Assembly: GCF_947623445.1 (NCBI RefSeq)
Contig: NC_135241.1
Coordinates: 21,144,501-21,208,500 of the forward strand
Length of the DNA: 64,000 bases
Direction: 5' to 3'
Source: Clavelina lepadiformis
Lineage: Eukaryota; Chordata; Ascidiacea; Aplousobranchia; Clavelinidae
Part shown: in pieces, positions 1-16,600 of the stretch
Layout: each line of letters begins with the position of its first letter
How positions within the stretch are numbered: the stretch's first letter is position 1
Notes under the pieces: model-generated
Databases searched by the model: none
What the model was told of the DNA's origin: nothing
What the model saw: only the letters and a program-made list of their open reading frames with translations
Position numbers and translations under genes: made by a program

Positions 1-66
1 GTACATTACATCACCGGAGGATGTTCAGAGTTCAGACAGCCGCATGTCGATAATGTCAAACCCTTA

Positions 67-1765
67 AGGCTGGTTTACACTGAAGGCAACGAAAGCGACA
101 CAAACTTTATTCCGTCAGATGCGCGAATAAAGATGGTTTACAATACGTGCGAAAGACGCAAACAAAATACTTATTTGTTGTTAAACGTAAGCGGCGTAAA
201 TCATAAGCCAAGTACCATACTGTAGGCTACAGTGGTAGACACAGGAAATGTATGAACTTTATAAAACTTCGAAATAAACGGCTTTGCGGAAAATATATAA
301 ACAAAGAAGGGATATTGTTTGCACTGCGGTTTATTTAAGCTAAGCTTAAACAGTAAAGTCAATTTGAGTTTATCCAATTTCGGTAAGGTGAGATAAATTT
401 GATGTGGCAGTATGACACAAGTTGTAGTATTGCCATAAAGGGGGTAGCTTTGTCTATATATCCAGACCGTGTACAGTCGTGCATTGTGTGTCACAGTCTT
501 TTGTGACTGCTTGTTAGTTGCTACTCCATTCTGTTGCCAGAAAGAATAGCTACGTCGTCCATTTTATCTCAGCATGTGAATATAAGCTGTGATACTAGCT
601 CTAGCACATCATTCATCAAATTGCAAAACACAAAACCACCCACATGCTGACAAGAAGGAAATTGATTGCAACAGCCAAGGTCTTGACTTTGCCTATCTAT
701 ATAAACTAGGTCAGGATGTCTATCACTGTCTTTTTGTGATAACTATCATATCCCACTAATATTACTATATTGCGAAATAAAATAGCTTTCTTCTGTTCAT
801 TTTCTGCGTAGGAATATAATCGGGTCTAATGCACAACCAAATGACGTCACAATTTGAGTAGCTGGGGTCTAAAATACAGATGCATCCTGTGCTTGTGCAC
901 TTCTACACTAGACCGACATAATCTACAGAGGTGGGCAGTCGGTACTTTGAAAGTACAGTCGGTAACGGCACCGGTACTTGGCAAAAAATATACCGACGGT
1001 TCCGATATTCGATACTATTTTTAAAAAGTAGTTCGGTACTCGGTACTTTTTGTGTAAAAGATGCTGCTGCAAATACCATGTTTGCTGCTAGTATGCCCCC
1101 GGCGAAGGTTACTCCAGGTCAAAACATATGTGACGTTAATCGCTTGCAATTGGACTTGACATTTCTAGATTAAAAAAGATCAACAGAAGCTAAAATTAGT
1201 ATTAAGGATTAATTACTTTAACATTTTTATTTGAAAATGTACCTGTTAAAATTTTGAAGTTATCACGTAAAAAGTACCGAGTATCGGGACCGACTGAAAT
1301 TTCTTGAAAAAAGTAATACGGTACAGAGATTCGGTTCTTTTTCTCAAAAATACCAACAGTATCGGTAGCGAAATAGTACCGCGGTACAGTAATTCGGTAC
1401 TATATGACCGCGGTACTGCCTACCTATGATAATCTATATACGACACCCTGCTTCGGAAGCCTATAGAACTATTTAATCCAACTTCGCCCTCTGAAATATA
1501 GGCTATTAGTCCTAAAATATAGTTGTAATTGCAAAACATTAGAATAATAACTGTGCATATAAAATGAAAACGCCTTGGCGGTCACATCGCTACGGCCTAA
1601 TAGCTTTCGATTTTCGCGCGAATCCGATCTCTGTTGCTCCTCCATCAACCCAGACGCGAAGCTCGTGAAGGCCAACGCGAAGTTTTGGGGAAGCTTCAAC
1701 GTTTCTTAAACAAACAAAGAAATTTCGCGTCGCTTGCTTCGATCGTGCTCAGTGTAAACGGGCCT
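67..1765. mobile_element. Harbinger-like non-autonomous DNA element, with a nested insertion
   Basis: The ends are inverted repeats: AGGCTGGTTTACACTGA at 67-83, and the reverse complement of 1749-1765 reads AGGCCCGTTTACACTGA (15 of 17 match). Both are flanked by TTA (64-66 and 1766-1768), a 3-bp target duplication typical of PIF/Harbinger elements. No transposase is visible, so it would be a non-autonomous copy. A hAT-type element lies inside at 926-1428; without it the host element is about 1.2 kb. The interior carries CG-containing words (gcgaag, cgcgaa) unlike the AT-rich flanks. The superfamily rests on termini and TSD only. Two separate elements sharing terminal motifs is the alternative. 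Confidence 0.55.
926..1428. mobile_element. hAT-type MITE with perfect 8-bp TSD
   Basis: A 503-bp element bounded by ATAATCTA at 918-925 and again at 1429-1436, a perfect 8-bp target duplication. Its ends are imperfect inverted repeats: CAGAGGTGGGCAGT on the left, and CATAGGTAGGCAGT as the reverse complement of the right end. The 8-bp duplication and the CAGNGGTGGGCAGT-like terminus are characteristic of hAT elements. Many copies of a short CGGTAC/GGTACT word cluster near both ends, as expected of subterminal transposase-binding repeats. There is no transposase gene. The clean TSD suggests a fairly recent insertion into the surrounding Harbinger-like element. Confidence 0.85.
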
Positions 1766-1768
1766 TTA

Positions 1769-2640
1769 TGCTACAGAAATAATCAAGCAAACAACACGGC
1801 AATTACCTTGCTCTTACGCGATCTGGTAACTAACACCAAGACAGCAAGACATTTTTTCTAAGACGCTGCAGTATTCCAAGACCAAAAATGCGGTTGCTCT
1901 TTGAAAGTGAAAAATGGTATTCAATAGACGCCCTATGTGACTGGCGCCAGTAACAAGAGATAATCTGCAAGAATCCGCTTCTGGAAAGGCATCGCTCTAT
2001 CCGTCAGAAAGGGAAGAAGAACAAACGTTATACATACTGAATATGTTATGGTGCTATGCTAGTATAGGCTAGAGATACTATCGTGGGAACCTGAAAAGAC
2101 TGTCCTTGCATTGGATTGCAAGCTGAAGGACTTGAGTAAATGACTTAGTAATTGAACAACTCTATGAGTGAACAGTAATTGTTAACTGAAACGTTATCGT
2201 AATTATTGCTTACAGATATCAATGCCAAGTGACGAGTGTATGTGAGCGTAAACAATATATCTTATACATTTGCTGCTGGCCGTATTCGTTTGTTCCAAAA
2301 GTCAGTAGGTTGCTGTAAGCGAAATTATACATTAAAACCCACGAAATAATGCTCTTCCTAAATGAGCCCATATCGCGCTAATTAGTCATCGTCGAGGCAA
2401 TCAATTGTGACAAAGACTTCAATCAACAACCAACAAAACAACTTGTAGTCACACAACCACACATTCTGTTGAATGTGCAGAAATGTTATAAATGGGATAA
2501 GACTAAATGTAAGGGCCTATGCCTATAATTACGACACAAGTAATTCGACTGCCGTTTAGTATTAACATATAAATAAAGGTTAATCGTTATGTAAATTGTC
2601 ACTTGGTAGGCCTTTGCTTTAAGAAATTAAGAATTGAACT
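1769..2640. other. Intergenic, nothing recognised
   Basis: No coding exon, RNA gene or clear repeat boundary was recognised here. Open frames are short and carry no domain signature. Confidence 0.5.
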
Positions 2641-2877
2641 TGACTTGATAAAAAATACATGACTCGACCCGACTAGCTTGGCTTTTCTTGGTAATAAATT
2701 TAAAGCGACTATTAGTTACTCGACTTGTGTTATAACCTTTAAGACTTGTTTCCATTAAAAAGAAACTAAAACTTGGACTTGATCAAAAATACATGACTCG
2801 ACTACCTTGGGAATAAATTTAAAGTGGCTGTTAGTGACTCCACTTGTGTTACAACCTTTAAGACTTGTTTCCATTAC
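2641..2877. repeat. Diverged tandem duplication of about 105-117 bp
   Basis: Two neighbouring units share the words TACATGACTCGAC, AATAAATTTAAAG and AACCTTTAAGACTTGTTTCC in the same order. Unit 1 is about 2641-2757 and unit 2 about 2773-2877. Unit 1 carries a few extra bases near 2670-2690. The divergence points to an old local duplication. No coding function is seen. Confidence 0.75.
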
Positions 2878-4147
2878 TATACTCTCAACTATACTGGAGT
2901 TATTTGAATAGAGGTCGCGACTGGTATTCTTTCTTTTAAAGAATTTTGTGGTACTTCTAAACGTGAGGAACTGTTTACGTAAGTAAGTATGTCTACGGCA
3001 TTTTTTTCTTTTTGCAATCTGGGTCAGACAAACGCTGCAATGCAGGTTAATCTTGTGCAAAGCTGTAGCCAAGGGAGATGGGATCATGTCCTCTTCAAAT
3101 CTTTAAATTACAGATTCCTATTTAAGTTTAAATTTTTGATAGAAAAGTGGTCATACGTTTCTATTATTACCAATATATTCCATAAAGGAAATAACTTGCC
3201 TAGTGGTCGAAAAAAGGAATACGCGGTATAGGCTTTAGGCTAGCCTATACTCTTAAAATCTTCTCAGATTATTTCCAATGATGGATTTGATTGGATAGGC
3301 TACCATATAGCAAAATATGTGCAAATTACGTGCACCAATGTAATTGGGTTTTAACAACTATCGTGGACTTGAACTTTTCGTTTTATCTAACAAAGGAATA
3401 ATATTAGTAGCGCCCATTTTGAGTCTCATAAATATTTCTCATATCAATTGAGAAGTGGACTTGTGCAAGGGAAGTGCTGTTCGGATATTTGTGAATAGGG
3501 TGATGGATGTATGGTTGTTGATTTCTTTTGCATCATATTATTATTGATCTTTGAATTGGTTAAAAGACAATTTTCTGCTCTTGGTTCTGTGGTGTGTCTC
3601 TGTTTTAATTGAGTTTAATTGTTTTAATTGAATCAATTAATTGTTAATTAATTGAGTTTTAGTTTTTTTTCTATCCGTTGTACTTTTTTTGTAATAAAAT
3701 CTGGGGCAACTGACCTGGATGACCGTGAGGTCTTTTCGCTGCCCCACACCAATCAATTGTGTTAAATTGTATTGTAATACTTTAGTTTTTACTTTGAATT
3801 GTGAAATAAATTCTCTCTCTCTCTCTTTTGTCGTTCGCTGCAACTATAATCGTTCGCTGCAACTATAACTACTATATAAACGAAAAGTTACTTCCAAAGA
3901 TCACTACGTAAACGCACGGTTACTTACCACCTTTGTGGTGCGAATTGGCTACACCTCTTTTTTTGTTGTATAATTATAGCTCGCGGCAGCTGGCGAGAAC
4001 TGATGTTGTTCATCTCCGCTACCATATCACAAAACTTGTGCTTTCGGTGTAAAAGCGTTTGTCTGTTATACTGGCAAGCTGCTTACTGAAAAAGTTACTC
4101 TATTATTGACGTCAAACATTCTGGAGATTGTGTGTAAAATTTCTGTC
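2878..4147. other. Intergenic AT-rich stretch with a TC microsatellite
   Basis: No gene was recognised. Around 3605-3660 there is a run of TTAATTG/CAATTAA words with dyad symmetry. At about 3813-3828 there is a (TC)n microsatellite directly after an AATAAA at 3805-3810. Immediately after it, an 18-19-bp word (TCGTTCGCTGCAACTATA) occurs twice in tandem at 3831-3868. The AATAAA followed by a simple repeat could mark the 3' end of an old retroposed sequence, but no reverse transcriptase is visible. Confidence 0.45.
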
Positions 4148-4225
4148 GGCTCGGTACCAGAGTAGTTGGAGTGCTGGCCTTCAACATTGGGGGCTTTGGT
4201 CGATACCCAGTTTTGCTACCGTAGT
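4148..4225 (+). repeat. Decayed tRNA-like sequence, possible SINE head
   Basis: The stretch has an A-box-like region (ACCAGAGTAGTTGGAGTGC), then GGCCTTCAACATTGGGGG where an anticodon arm and variable region would lie, then a B-box-like GGTCGATACCC. Spacing is about that of a tRNA, but the arms do not pair well, so it is not a working tRNA. The word pattern is what tRNA-derived SINEs look like after decay. No tail or target duplication was found. Confidence 0.4.
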
Positions 4226-5034
4226 AATAACTTTGAGCATGGCATAAACGGGGCTTGTTTTCATTCATTAGGTTTTATAAACAATTTGGATTTTCGGCAA
4301 TAAAGTTAAAAAAGTTAAAAAACAAATAAAAAATATAAATCAATCGAAACTTGCACAACGACAAGCTGGATAACCCGGACTCGACCCGTCGGGCGATTAG
4401 GAATCATCAAGTTCTGCAATGTGCCAAAGACTCTCAGGCGTTCGAGTTTAAACATATTATGATACCATATCAGTAACACTATACTTGTGTATTATGGCCC
4501 AATGCCATTGCATGGCACACTCCGCAAAATAGCCATAGATAACAGCAGTCAAATACAGAGTGGTAACTTGCTTTCGATCATTGCACTAATAAAAAAATCC
4601 TTGGTATGTATTTTTTTAACTTTTCATCTTCAGCAGGCAACAGTTTACAAAAATGAATTCAAAATTTTAAGAAACAAGGAAGCGCTAGTGTTGCATGCAT
4701 TTAAGTGCTTCGATATAGGCAACTGCATGGAGATAAAAACCATAGCATCTCGCCAAGATTTGTCCAACCGAGTAATTAAGTTTTAACTGTCCAACACAGC
4801 CGTGCACTCTGGTAGGCTAGCTGTGTTGTGACACGTTTTTTGATCGGTTTTGGGAACTTAAATAAACTAAAAGGTAAAAACTAATTGCAAAACTCTAAAC
4901 GGGCAATTAACAATCTAACTTACTTATAATTTAAACTTACAGTTGCATAATTTCTCCAATAAACATTTTTATTTAATTTTTTTGTGGCTGTTCTGACGGA
5001 TGTGTTCCCTGTGTGATGATATTGTAATTAATGT
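4226..5034. other. Intergenic, nothing recognised
   Basis: AT-rich sequence with no supported gene or RNA. Confidence 0.5.
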
Positions 5035-5485
5035 GGTGTACAGATTAAATAAGATATAAAATTCTCGTCTTTAGATATCGAATCAGCGAAGCATAACACT
5101 GCGTGACGTAATCCATTACTTCCTGCCTATATATTGCCTGAATTATTCGTTCTTCATTATTCGTTCATTATTTGGCTTGCTAAGAGAATGCAATATGGAA
5201 ACTCTATGCTGTTGATATGCCAATGTTTTGTCTAAATGTAATCGTTCAAAGAAGTTACAATATAATCAGTTTATATAGTTGTCATTCCTGTGAAACTATT
5301 ATTGAATTCGATTTGAAGAAGTTCAGTATCAAATTAGACAATTTTGTTATCAGTTTCATAATCATAAGACAATAAGCCGTTAAGGTGAATAATTAAATCC
5401 GAGGTTGAAAACGCAGACAACGACCCTATGAGACTCGTATACCATCGACCGCAATAAACAATTCAACTAGCAAACATTGTAGTGA
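5035..5485 (+). repeat. Dispersed repeat, copy A (partner at 42745-43290)
   Basis: This stretch aligns colinearly by eye with 42745-43290. Shared words include CAATGTTTTGTCTAA, TATAATCAGT, TTGTCATTCCT/TTGTTATTCCT, GACAATAA and GCAATAAACA, ending in TTGTAGTGAAGTGG. Both copies have a TATA-like word in the first third and AATAAA close to the end, a layout that would fit a solo LTR. Clear terminal TG/CA and target duplications were not found, so the family is left open. Both copies lie about 0.55-0.6 kb before the start codon of a plus-strand gene. Confidence 0.65.
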
Positions 5486-6073
5486 AGTGGATCGACGTGT
5501 CAAGTTCAACGTCACATACATCACCTTTTCATTACACCTGCCTTAGAACGTATATCGTTATTACGACTCCTTAAATTAAAAATTTGTTGAATGGTTGCAT
5601 AACGTAAGGACACTTATTCCGTGTCGAATGCGGCGAAACTCGTAGCTAGCCTGCATTTCTCAAGCAATGCTTAACCAAATCTAAGAGGAGCTAAATTTCG
5701 AAAATACTTTTTTGTAGGAAAAAGTTTTGATAAGTTTTTGGCAATGGCAAATTTTGATCATATTTATTATCCACATAACAAGAGGCTATAAATCAATTTT
5801 TACTATATTCAAGTAAAGCAAACCTAACTTTAACTTTGTGATGTTTCAAATACGATAATAATAATTATCAATCAATTGATTAAATTATAATCAATTGGTT
5901 GTTAAATCGTCCGTATCATTATCGTTCTTCTTATGATTTTTATGACTTGAAGTAGCGCCATGTAACTTCAGAATGTGTTAGCTTGTACGCAGCGGTGCTA
6001 ATTGGTTGCGTTACTTGATGTTGAGCATTTTGACTGTGAGATTGTGAAAGATAACGGCCAGAACTTAATTCCC
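5486..6073 (+). other. Upstream region of glycerol kinase
   Basis: No coding sequence is seen. This non-coding interval lies between the dispersed repeat and the glycerol kinase start codon, so the promoter and 5' UTR should lie here or in the repeat itself. No TATA box at a convincing position or other definite control site was identified. Confidence 0.4.
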
Positions 6074-10558
<4,485 letters not shown>

Positions 10559-10824
10559 GTTAAGCAAAGCTCTGCGCGTGTTACCTTTTTAGAAAATCAC
10601 TTGCTTTACTCAGCACTCTTGCATGCTGGCAAAGTGTTTATGTTGTTGATCAAACCAACGTTTTGCGACATCAGTATTATGCAAACATTTTTTGCCACTT
10701 TTTTCTTCACCATTTAAAAATGCAAACATCTAACGATACCCTTAGACAATTTTCGCAGTCATGGTGTTCTATTTGTTCCTGAATATGCTATTTTTTACTA
10801 TTTTGAAACCTATCTTGCGTGCAG

Positions 10825-10895
10825 TCAGGGATGCAGAACGTGACATCGCAGTGACAGAAATGTCAAAGCTTAAACTGTTTGTTTTTCCAGAAAAT
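10825..10895 (+). other. Candidate alternative 3' exon of glycerol kinase
   Basis: The interval has a good acceptor (TGCGTGCAG before 10825) and a perfect donor (GTAAGT at 10896). If GK exon 15 is spliced at the donor at 10449 (after GCAG), the one-base remainder joins this 71-bp exon in an open frame reading VRDAERDIAVTEMSKLKLF and onward. The result would lack the hydrophobic tail. This would give a soluble GK isoform next to a membrane-tailed one. It is inferred from splice signals and phase only. Confidence 0.4.
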
Positions 10896-11643
10896 GTAAG
10901 TTGAAGGCTTATCATGGGCGGACGTACTCCAACATCTAAAATCTCAAAATCGCGTTTTCATTAATTATATTAACCTATAATTAATTAAACTAAACAATGC
11001 TGCGCAACAAGCGTGTGTTATATTAATCACTCGATTACTAATCTTAGCTGCGATAATTCTAGCTTCATTCAATGAATCCTGTCGCAATTTATGCCCGACG
11101 ACCTTTTAGTACATTAAAGGAAATGATGTTGCAAAAACTAACGTCACATCCTCCGAATGAAGGTGCATGCTTCTTAGTAGCAAAAATGAACATTGTCGAC
11201 TTATTATAACCTGTAGTAACTTATCATCCATGCACCCACCCTTAACCCTGTCCTGCACGAATAGTACGTCACTTTTGATAGGTCTTGAACTAATTGTTTG
11301 GACCTGATTTTGTAATTTGTGCTTTGCTCACTTCGTTAATTAATTATCTGTTATATTATACCCTGCCGAAGAAATGCAATAAAATGGTTTTTACTGGTTA
11401 TGTCAATTGGTTTGATGATGGGAGTCAGCATTAGAAAAAATAGAATTCTTATTTCAACGCAAATTATACTGAATGTAAATCGACGAAAAACGTTCAAGTT
11501 AGACGGTTTCAGAAGCTGCTGGTTCGACTTCAACTTCTTTAGGCTTGCTCGGGAGGTTTGCTTTAGGAGTTGACCTTGACTCTCCGTATTGTGAGGATCG
11601 ATGAAAACCCTTTTCCAACTTGATAAAAATATCCCAAGAAATT
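10896..11643. other. Convergent intergenic region between GK and the FAM227-like gene
   Basis: Holds the probable 3' ends of two converging genes. A minus-strand frame at 11499-11646 (WDIFIKLEKGFHRSSQYGE region) looks protein-like, but does not join in phase to the preceding exon and may be 3' UTR. Confidence 0.4.
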
Positions 11644-13629
11644 TCACGAATGCAAACATTCAGGTTGCTAGTTACTTTTGTAAGCATTAGGGCACTCCGC
11701 GGTCATAGCATAAAAATATATCAAAACATTAAATGTTGTCATAAACTTACCGCTAGTTCGAGCACTCTGTCGCTTCTTATCTTGATCTCAATTGGATCTG
11801 TGAGCGTTTTTTCTAGGATTTCAACCTCCTTGATCGCCTTTCTTCTCTCCTTATGAAACTTCAAGATGTCATCATGTGCAGCCATCTCCGACCTTAAAGC
11901 GCAAAGCAGTTTCTCATAAATTCTGTGGTAGCTTGCTTATTTTTGCACACAGCATTTTACTCAATTGAAAATCAGTTATCTGTTTGTTAACTCAAGACTT
12001 TTCAGCAAATTGGTGATAAATTTAGTGAATAATTTGACTAACTTACTTTTCGCGCTGTAATCTTAAGCTTTTTACTGTTCTCTTTGATTTCTTAATGACG
12101 TCTTGAAACGTCATATCTGACGACGTAATCATATGGCGATGATAAACATGATCAAGGAAAACAAGGTAGCAAATGGCAAAACAATATTTCAAGGGCACAA
12201 ACAACTTATGAATTAATTGCTGATCCGTAAGCTCTGGAGAAATTCACTGCTTACAGAAACGCGCGAAAAAGTTTGATGGCATCTTTTGCACGCAATGTTT
12301 AGTCAGTTAACGTTTAAGCAATATTTATTCAGCCTCCCAGGTCATTTATAAAAAAGGGCGAAGCCGCCAAACACAGAATACTAAAGACATCTAACGTGCA
12401 ATAAGCGGAAAATGGGCACGTTGGTGCTTAAAACTTTGTGTGGGCGATTTAAATCATTCCTTATTCGAAAAAAGAAACTTGTGATGCTGGAATTAAACCC
12501 CGGAAACCACCTACCTTGCGTAGAATAGTTGGGAGAAAATTTCTACCTAGGGACCAGGTGGCGGACAATAACGTCACGTGTTCATTTCACGTGACTTGAT
12601 GTCACGACCGCGGAAATCTATTGTGGAATAGAATAGAGAACCATTTCCCACATGTCAGGCTAACCTGTGTTGGTTTGACTACAGTAAACGGATGACGATA
12701 GTATTACGTCAAAACTAGATGGTTACACATTAACAGGAGCAATTACCCTGTTAAATTTATGTTAAAGCGCAGTAATGATCCGTTACGAGGGCTTATGGCA
12801 TCACTTCAGGTATTGGGTGTGGGGCCATTAATCTTTTTTCACGTGAAGACGACGTCTATACGTCACAAAACTCTAAACAGCCTTAGACCGCTCTAACCCG
12901 GTTTGAAAGCGAAAGAACTGACAGAAGCTGTTCGTATCAAAAGGATATGATTGCTGTAACACTTCTGTTCTTTTCATTGTCCTTCCGATCTGTTGCTTAT
13001 CCCGAAGATGCTTCATGTACAGATGATGCGTCACTAGCGGGCTCTTACCGCCAAGATTGAACAAGACACGTTCGTAGTCTGGGCCTGGGCCAGCCGGCGC
13101 AGAATCTGAAAAAAGGACCCTTGTTTTATTTGTTGGTTTTTGGTGTTGGTTGGTTTGTATTCATTTCTTTCTGGTTGAAACTTTAATACTTTTCTCGGAA
13201 GAACTTAACTTTGGATGAAAAGTTTGACTCATAATTTGGGTCAGAATTACGTCTGGATTACTCACCGTCAGGAAACAAATGCTTTTTATCACGCGGCGCT
13301 ATACTGATCGATTTTGAACAAACAGTCCGGGACGCTGATGAACTAACGGATTTCTTTGAAGGCCTGTGAGAAATAGAAGTTTCGTTTTAGACCCTACGTG
13401 GGTTACGGGATCAAGTAAAATCATGAGATTTTAGTGGCATTTTAAGAAATATCTGTAGTCAAACAAAAGTGCCATTTATCGCAGTTGGAACACTTCACCG
13501 TACGCCAAATCCGTGCCAACCTGATTTGCCCGCTTTCGTCAGTAAGCTTAACCGACACCAGAGGCATTGTGCCGCTAGACGACGCGCCAGTATCACCGGC
13601 GTTGTTGCCCAAGTCCAGTTCAAAATTTA
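11644..13629 (-). CDS. Candidate C-terminal exons of the FAM227-like gene
   Basis: Six minus-strand exons are compatible in phase: 13629-13494, 13363-13266, 13105-12923, 12116-12047, 11892-11751 and a short last exon 11667-11644. The first starts with the two bases needed to complete the codon left open by exon 9 of the FAM227-like gene at 37421. The product contains VLFNLGGKSPLVTHHLYMKH, then a TMKRTEV motif, then TFQDVIKKSKRTVKSLRLQ and a charged helical stretch (FHKERRKAIKEVEILEKTL) likely to form a coiled coil. A closely similar order (SPL motif, RTE motif, Y/FxxVI motif, helix) is what I recall of FAM227 C-termini. The donors at 13494 and 12923 are non-optimal. If the 12923 donor is not used, the exon runs to a stop at 12873 and this is a separate small gene. 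Confidence 0.5.
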
Positions 13630-16600
13630 CTGGAAAAAAATGCATGTCGATTAGATTGAAATGTCATTAGAAATATGAAAATTACATATTGATAAGTTTG
13701 TGGTGTTGGTACTTCCGTTAGCAGAGCTTAGTTCGAAAAGGCGTTCGCATAGACAGCGCTCAAAAGGTGTAATTAAGCAGTTATTAAGCAATTAAATTCT
13801 CACGTAAAGTGAGTTATCAAGCATAATTTATAAGCCAAAAGAATCTTTACAGCTGAAGGATTTTAGCTTGAATGAAGCAATTCTTTGTGAGATGCGTTAG
13901 GCCAGGACAAGATTTTGTGCAGTTCTCATTTTCGTCAATTTTCTTCCGAACCAACCTAAGAAAAAATCTGTGACGCATAGTACAGTATTGTGACGTAGGT
14001 GCACTTGAAGCCTCTGCCTATTAGAATGACAGGAATTTCACCAGCACGCGAGATCGACATCGCTTGGTACCGTACACTGGTCATGCAGGAAATTAAATTT
14101 AATGCCATGTTATAATTGCGGAAAGCAAAGAGTTAATTAGGCTGTAAAGAGCTGCTATTACACTTGATCATTTGTCCGCGCTGTATCAGGACATGGTTAG
14201 ACGCATGTCAATTGCGTCGTAAATTTTGAAATTCCTCAAAATTGTCACATTCTTCAGGGTATGACATTATCGTACAACCAAGGCAATACCGTGTTTACCG
14301 GAAACATACCGAAAACCACGAGACTATTTCCATAACTACAACAACATTACAACGACGACTTAAACAACAAAAATCCCCCAACTTGCCTAAAAAAGCGCCC
14401 TAAAAATAGGGGGTTGTCAAATTCCGCGCAAACCCAGTTTAGTTCGTTGTGTAAAGTGATGTGAAAAAATTTTCTGTTGACATTTGCGATTATCATGGCA
14501 ACAGATGATAAACAAAGCTAATGCCCAAGTAAAAACTGCAGAAGAATCAACCGAAAAATTGCACAGGTGTTCTGGTTTTAAGGAAGGGATATTGCAACTA
14601 AACAATGCCTGGCTCGAACCTTGGAAAGTGTGCAGTGCTGTAGAAACGGCCTAAATGTCAGCAGAGATTTTCCGTAAATAATGCCAAGTTCTATTTTTCC
14701 TCACTTCCTGCTAAAAATAGGTAATCTTGGCCGACTATCGCATTAAGCGCAACGAAACCAGTGGTTTGATTACAGACAACGTGACCAGATTGCAAATGTG
14801 AAAATAACAACACTGCTACTCGCCATAGCAACTTGGCAGAGAGAGAAAACCCGATAGTACCCGATTTCTGACTGACAGCGTAAAATAACTGGTTTTGGAG
14901 CGACGTTCCCAAACAGAACTTGCCTAGCCGTTGGTATACGTGACACAAAGCAGGTGTAGGGTGTTAAAAAATTGTAGGAAATCGTTATACGAAGACATAG
15001 GGAACAAAACCAATGACAAGGGCGTAACGTAACCATTAAACTCAACTGCAATATATTCCGCAAAAATTGGACACCACATGATGCCAATCAAAGGCATAAC
15101 GGCAAAATTACAATTCTTGAACAGTTTTTATCACAACGTACACAATCTACATATCAGACGATGACTCATCACATCGAGAACTTGCCCACTGCTTCTTACC
15201 ACGCAGCAAAACTCGACTAGCAAAAAAACGAGATACGAAACGCTCATGTTTTGTCATGTGTCAGTAGACCTGACAATCTGATATCAACCAAAAGCCGACC
15301 TGCGTCATATTGCACTTGAACCAAACGTGAACCGTTACGCAATATAAAAAGGGTCAGATCAACTAACATGCCTTAACGACTCAACATGACGTTTCACCGT
15401 AAGAGAGGTCACGAGTTTTGGCAAAGCGACAAAAATGACTAAATCAACGTGAAACGTTGAAGGTCACATAAAACCTGACATGGGGTTGTGGCATTGGCAC
15501 AAAATTCTAAGTCGAAAAGTGCACACTCCGACGACCTGGCTTACAAAACCATGTCATTTTGGACACGCTTAAGTACTAATTTTCAAGTCAGGCGTGGGAT
15601 CGCCCAGGTAAATAAAAAAGCCATAAAATAACCATTTGCATAGCAAATATGCACCAGAGTGGCGATTTACAGTAAGTCAAAGAACCTTTCGAGCCCGCTG
15701 ACCAGTAGTTAGAATTAATTGAGCCCGAATTAGATATTACTTAAAAACCCCTATTTGGAACTGGTCTAATGGTTGCTTTAGGGGCATGTGCCATTCTGCA
15801 AGGCGGAAAAAGGCACAGCAAAATGTCAAATACTTTTCAATTATAACAGAAAAATGTCACCATTCAAGGGAAAAAAATTGAAATTTGGCCCTGACATCCA
15901 TGAGAAAACTGGTCACTTTAACAAAGCGATTAAGGTCGATTGCCTTGTTGCGGTCGCTCGCACGGGAATGAGTCACGTGATGAAGCCGTGAGCAAATGAT
16001 TTTTTCGTTTGGCGGCCGGTTACTGCAATCGCTTGTGCTGCTATAGGCGTGCAAATAAAAATAAAGTAAAAATAAGTCTAACTGGATAATTAAACCACAA
16101 ACAAAAAAATATTCCGAATCAAAAAATGTAATTAACCATTCAGAAAAAACGTGTCAGTGCAATTAAAGCTTGTTCCTGTCGGCGTTAAAAGCCAAACAAT
16201 ATGAAGCCCTACGAATTTTATGGGTGGCATCGGTGGCATGATTGCATGCAAAGGAATAATTTATTCTTGCACGGTCGGTAGTTAAACACAGTAAGCGCGG
16301 ACCACTCCTAAAAATTCAGCGACCATAGCCAGCTAGCCTCTATTCAAGCAAGTTTAAAGCGGCCATTTCGCACGCAACCGTCAACGAAGTTTTTGCATAT
16401 CAAGCTGCAAATAGGATCCAGATAAAAAGAGTTCTTCTTGCAGCGCGGAGACAATTCGATTTATCACAATTAAGCAAGCAACATGAAGCGATTCGAGCCT
16501 TGAAAATGGGCTAAATTTACGGCAGCGTTAATCAAAATATTACGGCCGTCGTTGACTGATGCTCGTGGGAATTTTTTCTCAACGCGCCAAGGTAGAAAAG

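Noticed and set aside
11499-11646. Protein-like minus-strand frame (KANLPSKPKEVEVEPAASET) as the FAM227 C-terminus
   Set aside because: Its acceptor does not give the phase needed after the exon ending at 11751; a different donor would be required. Kept only as possible 3' UTR.
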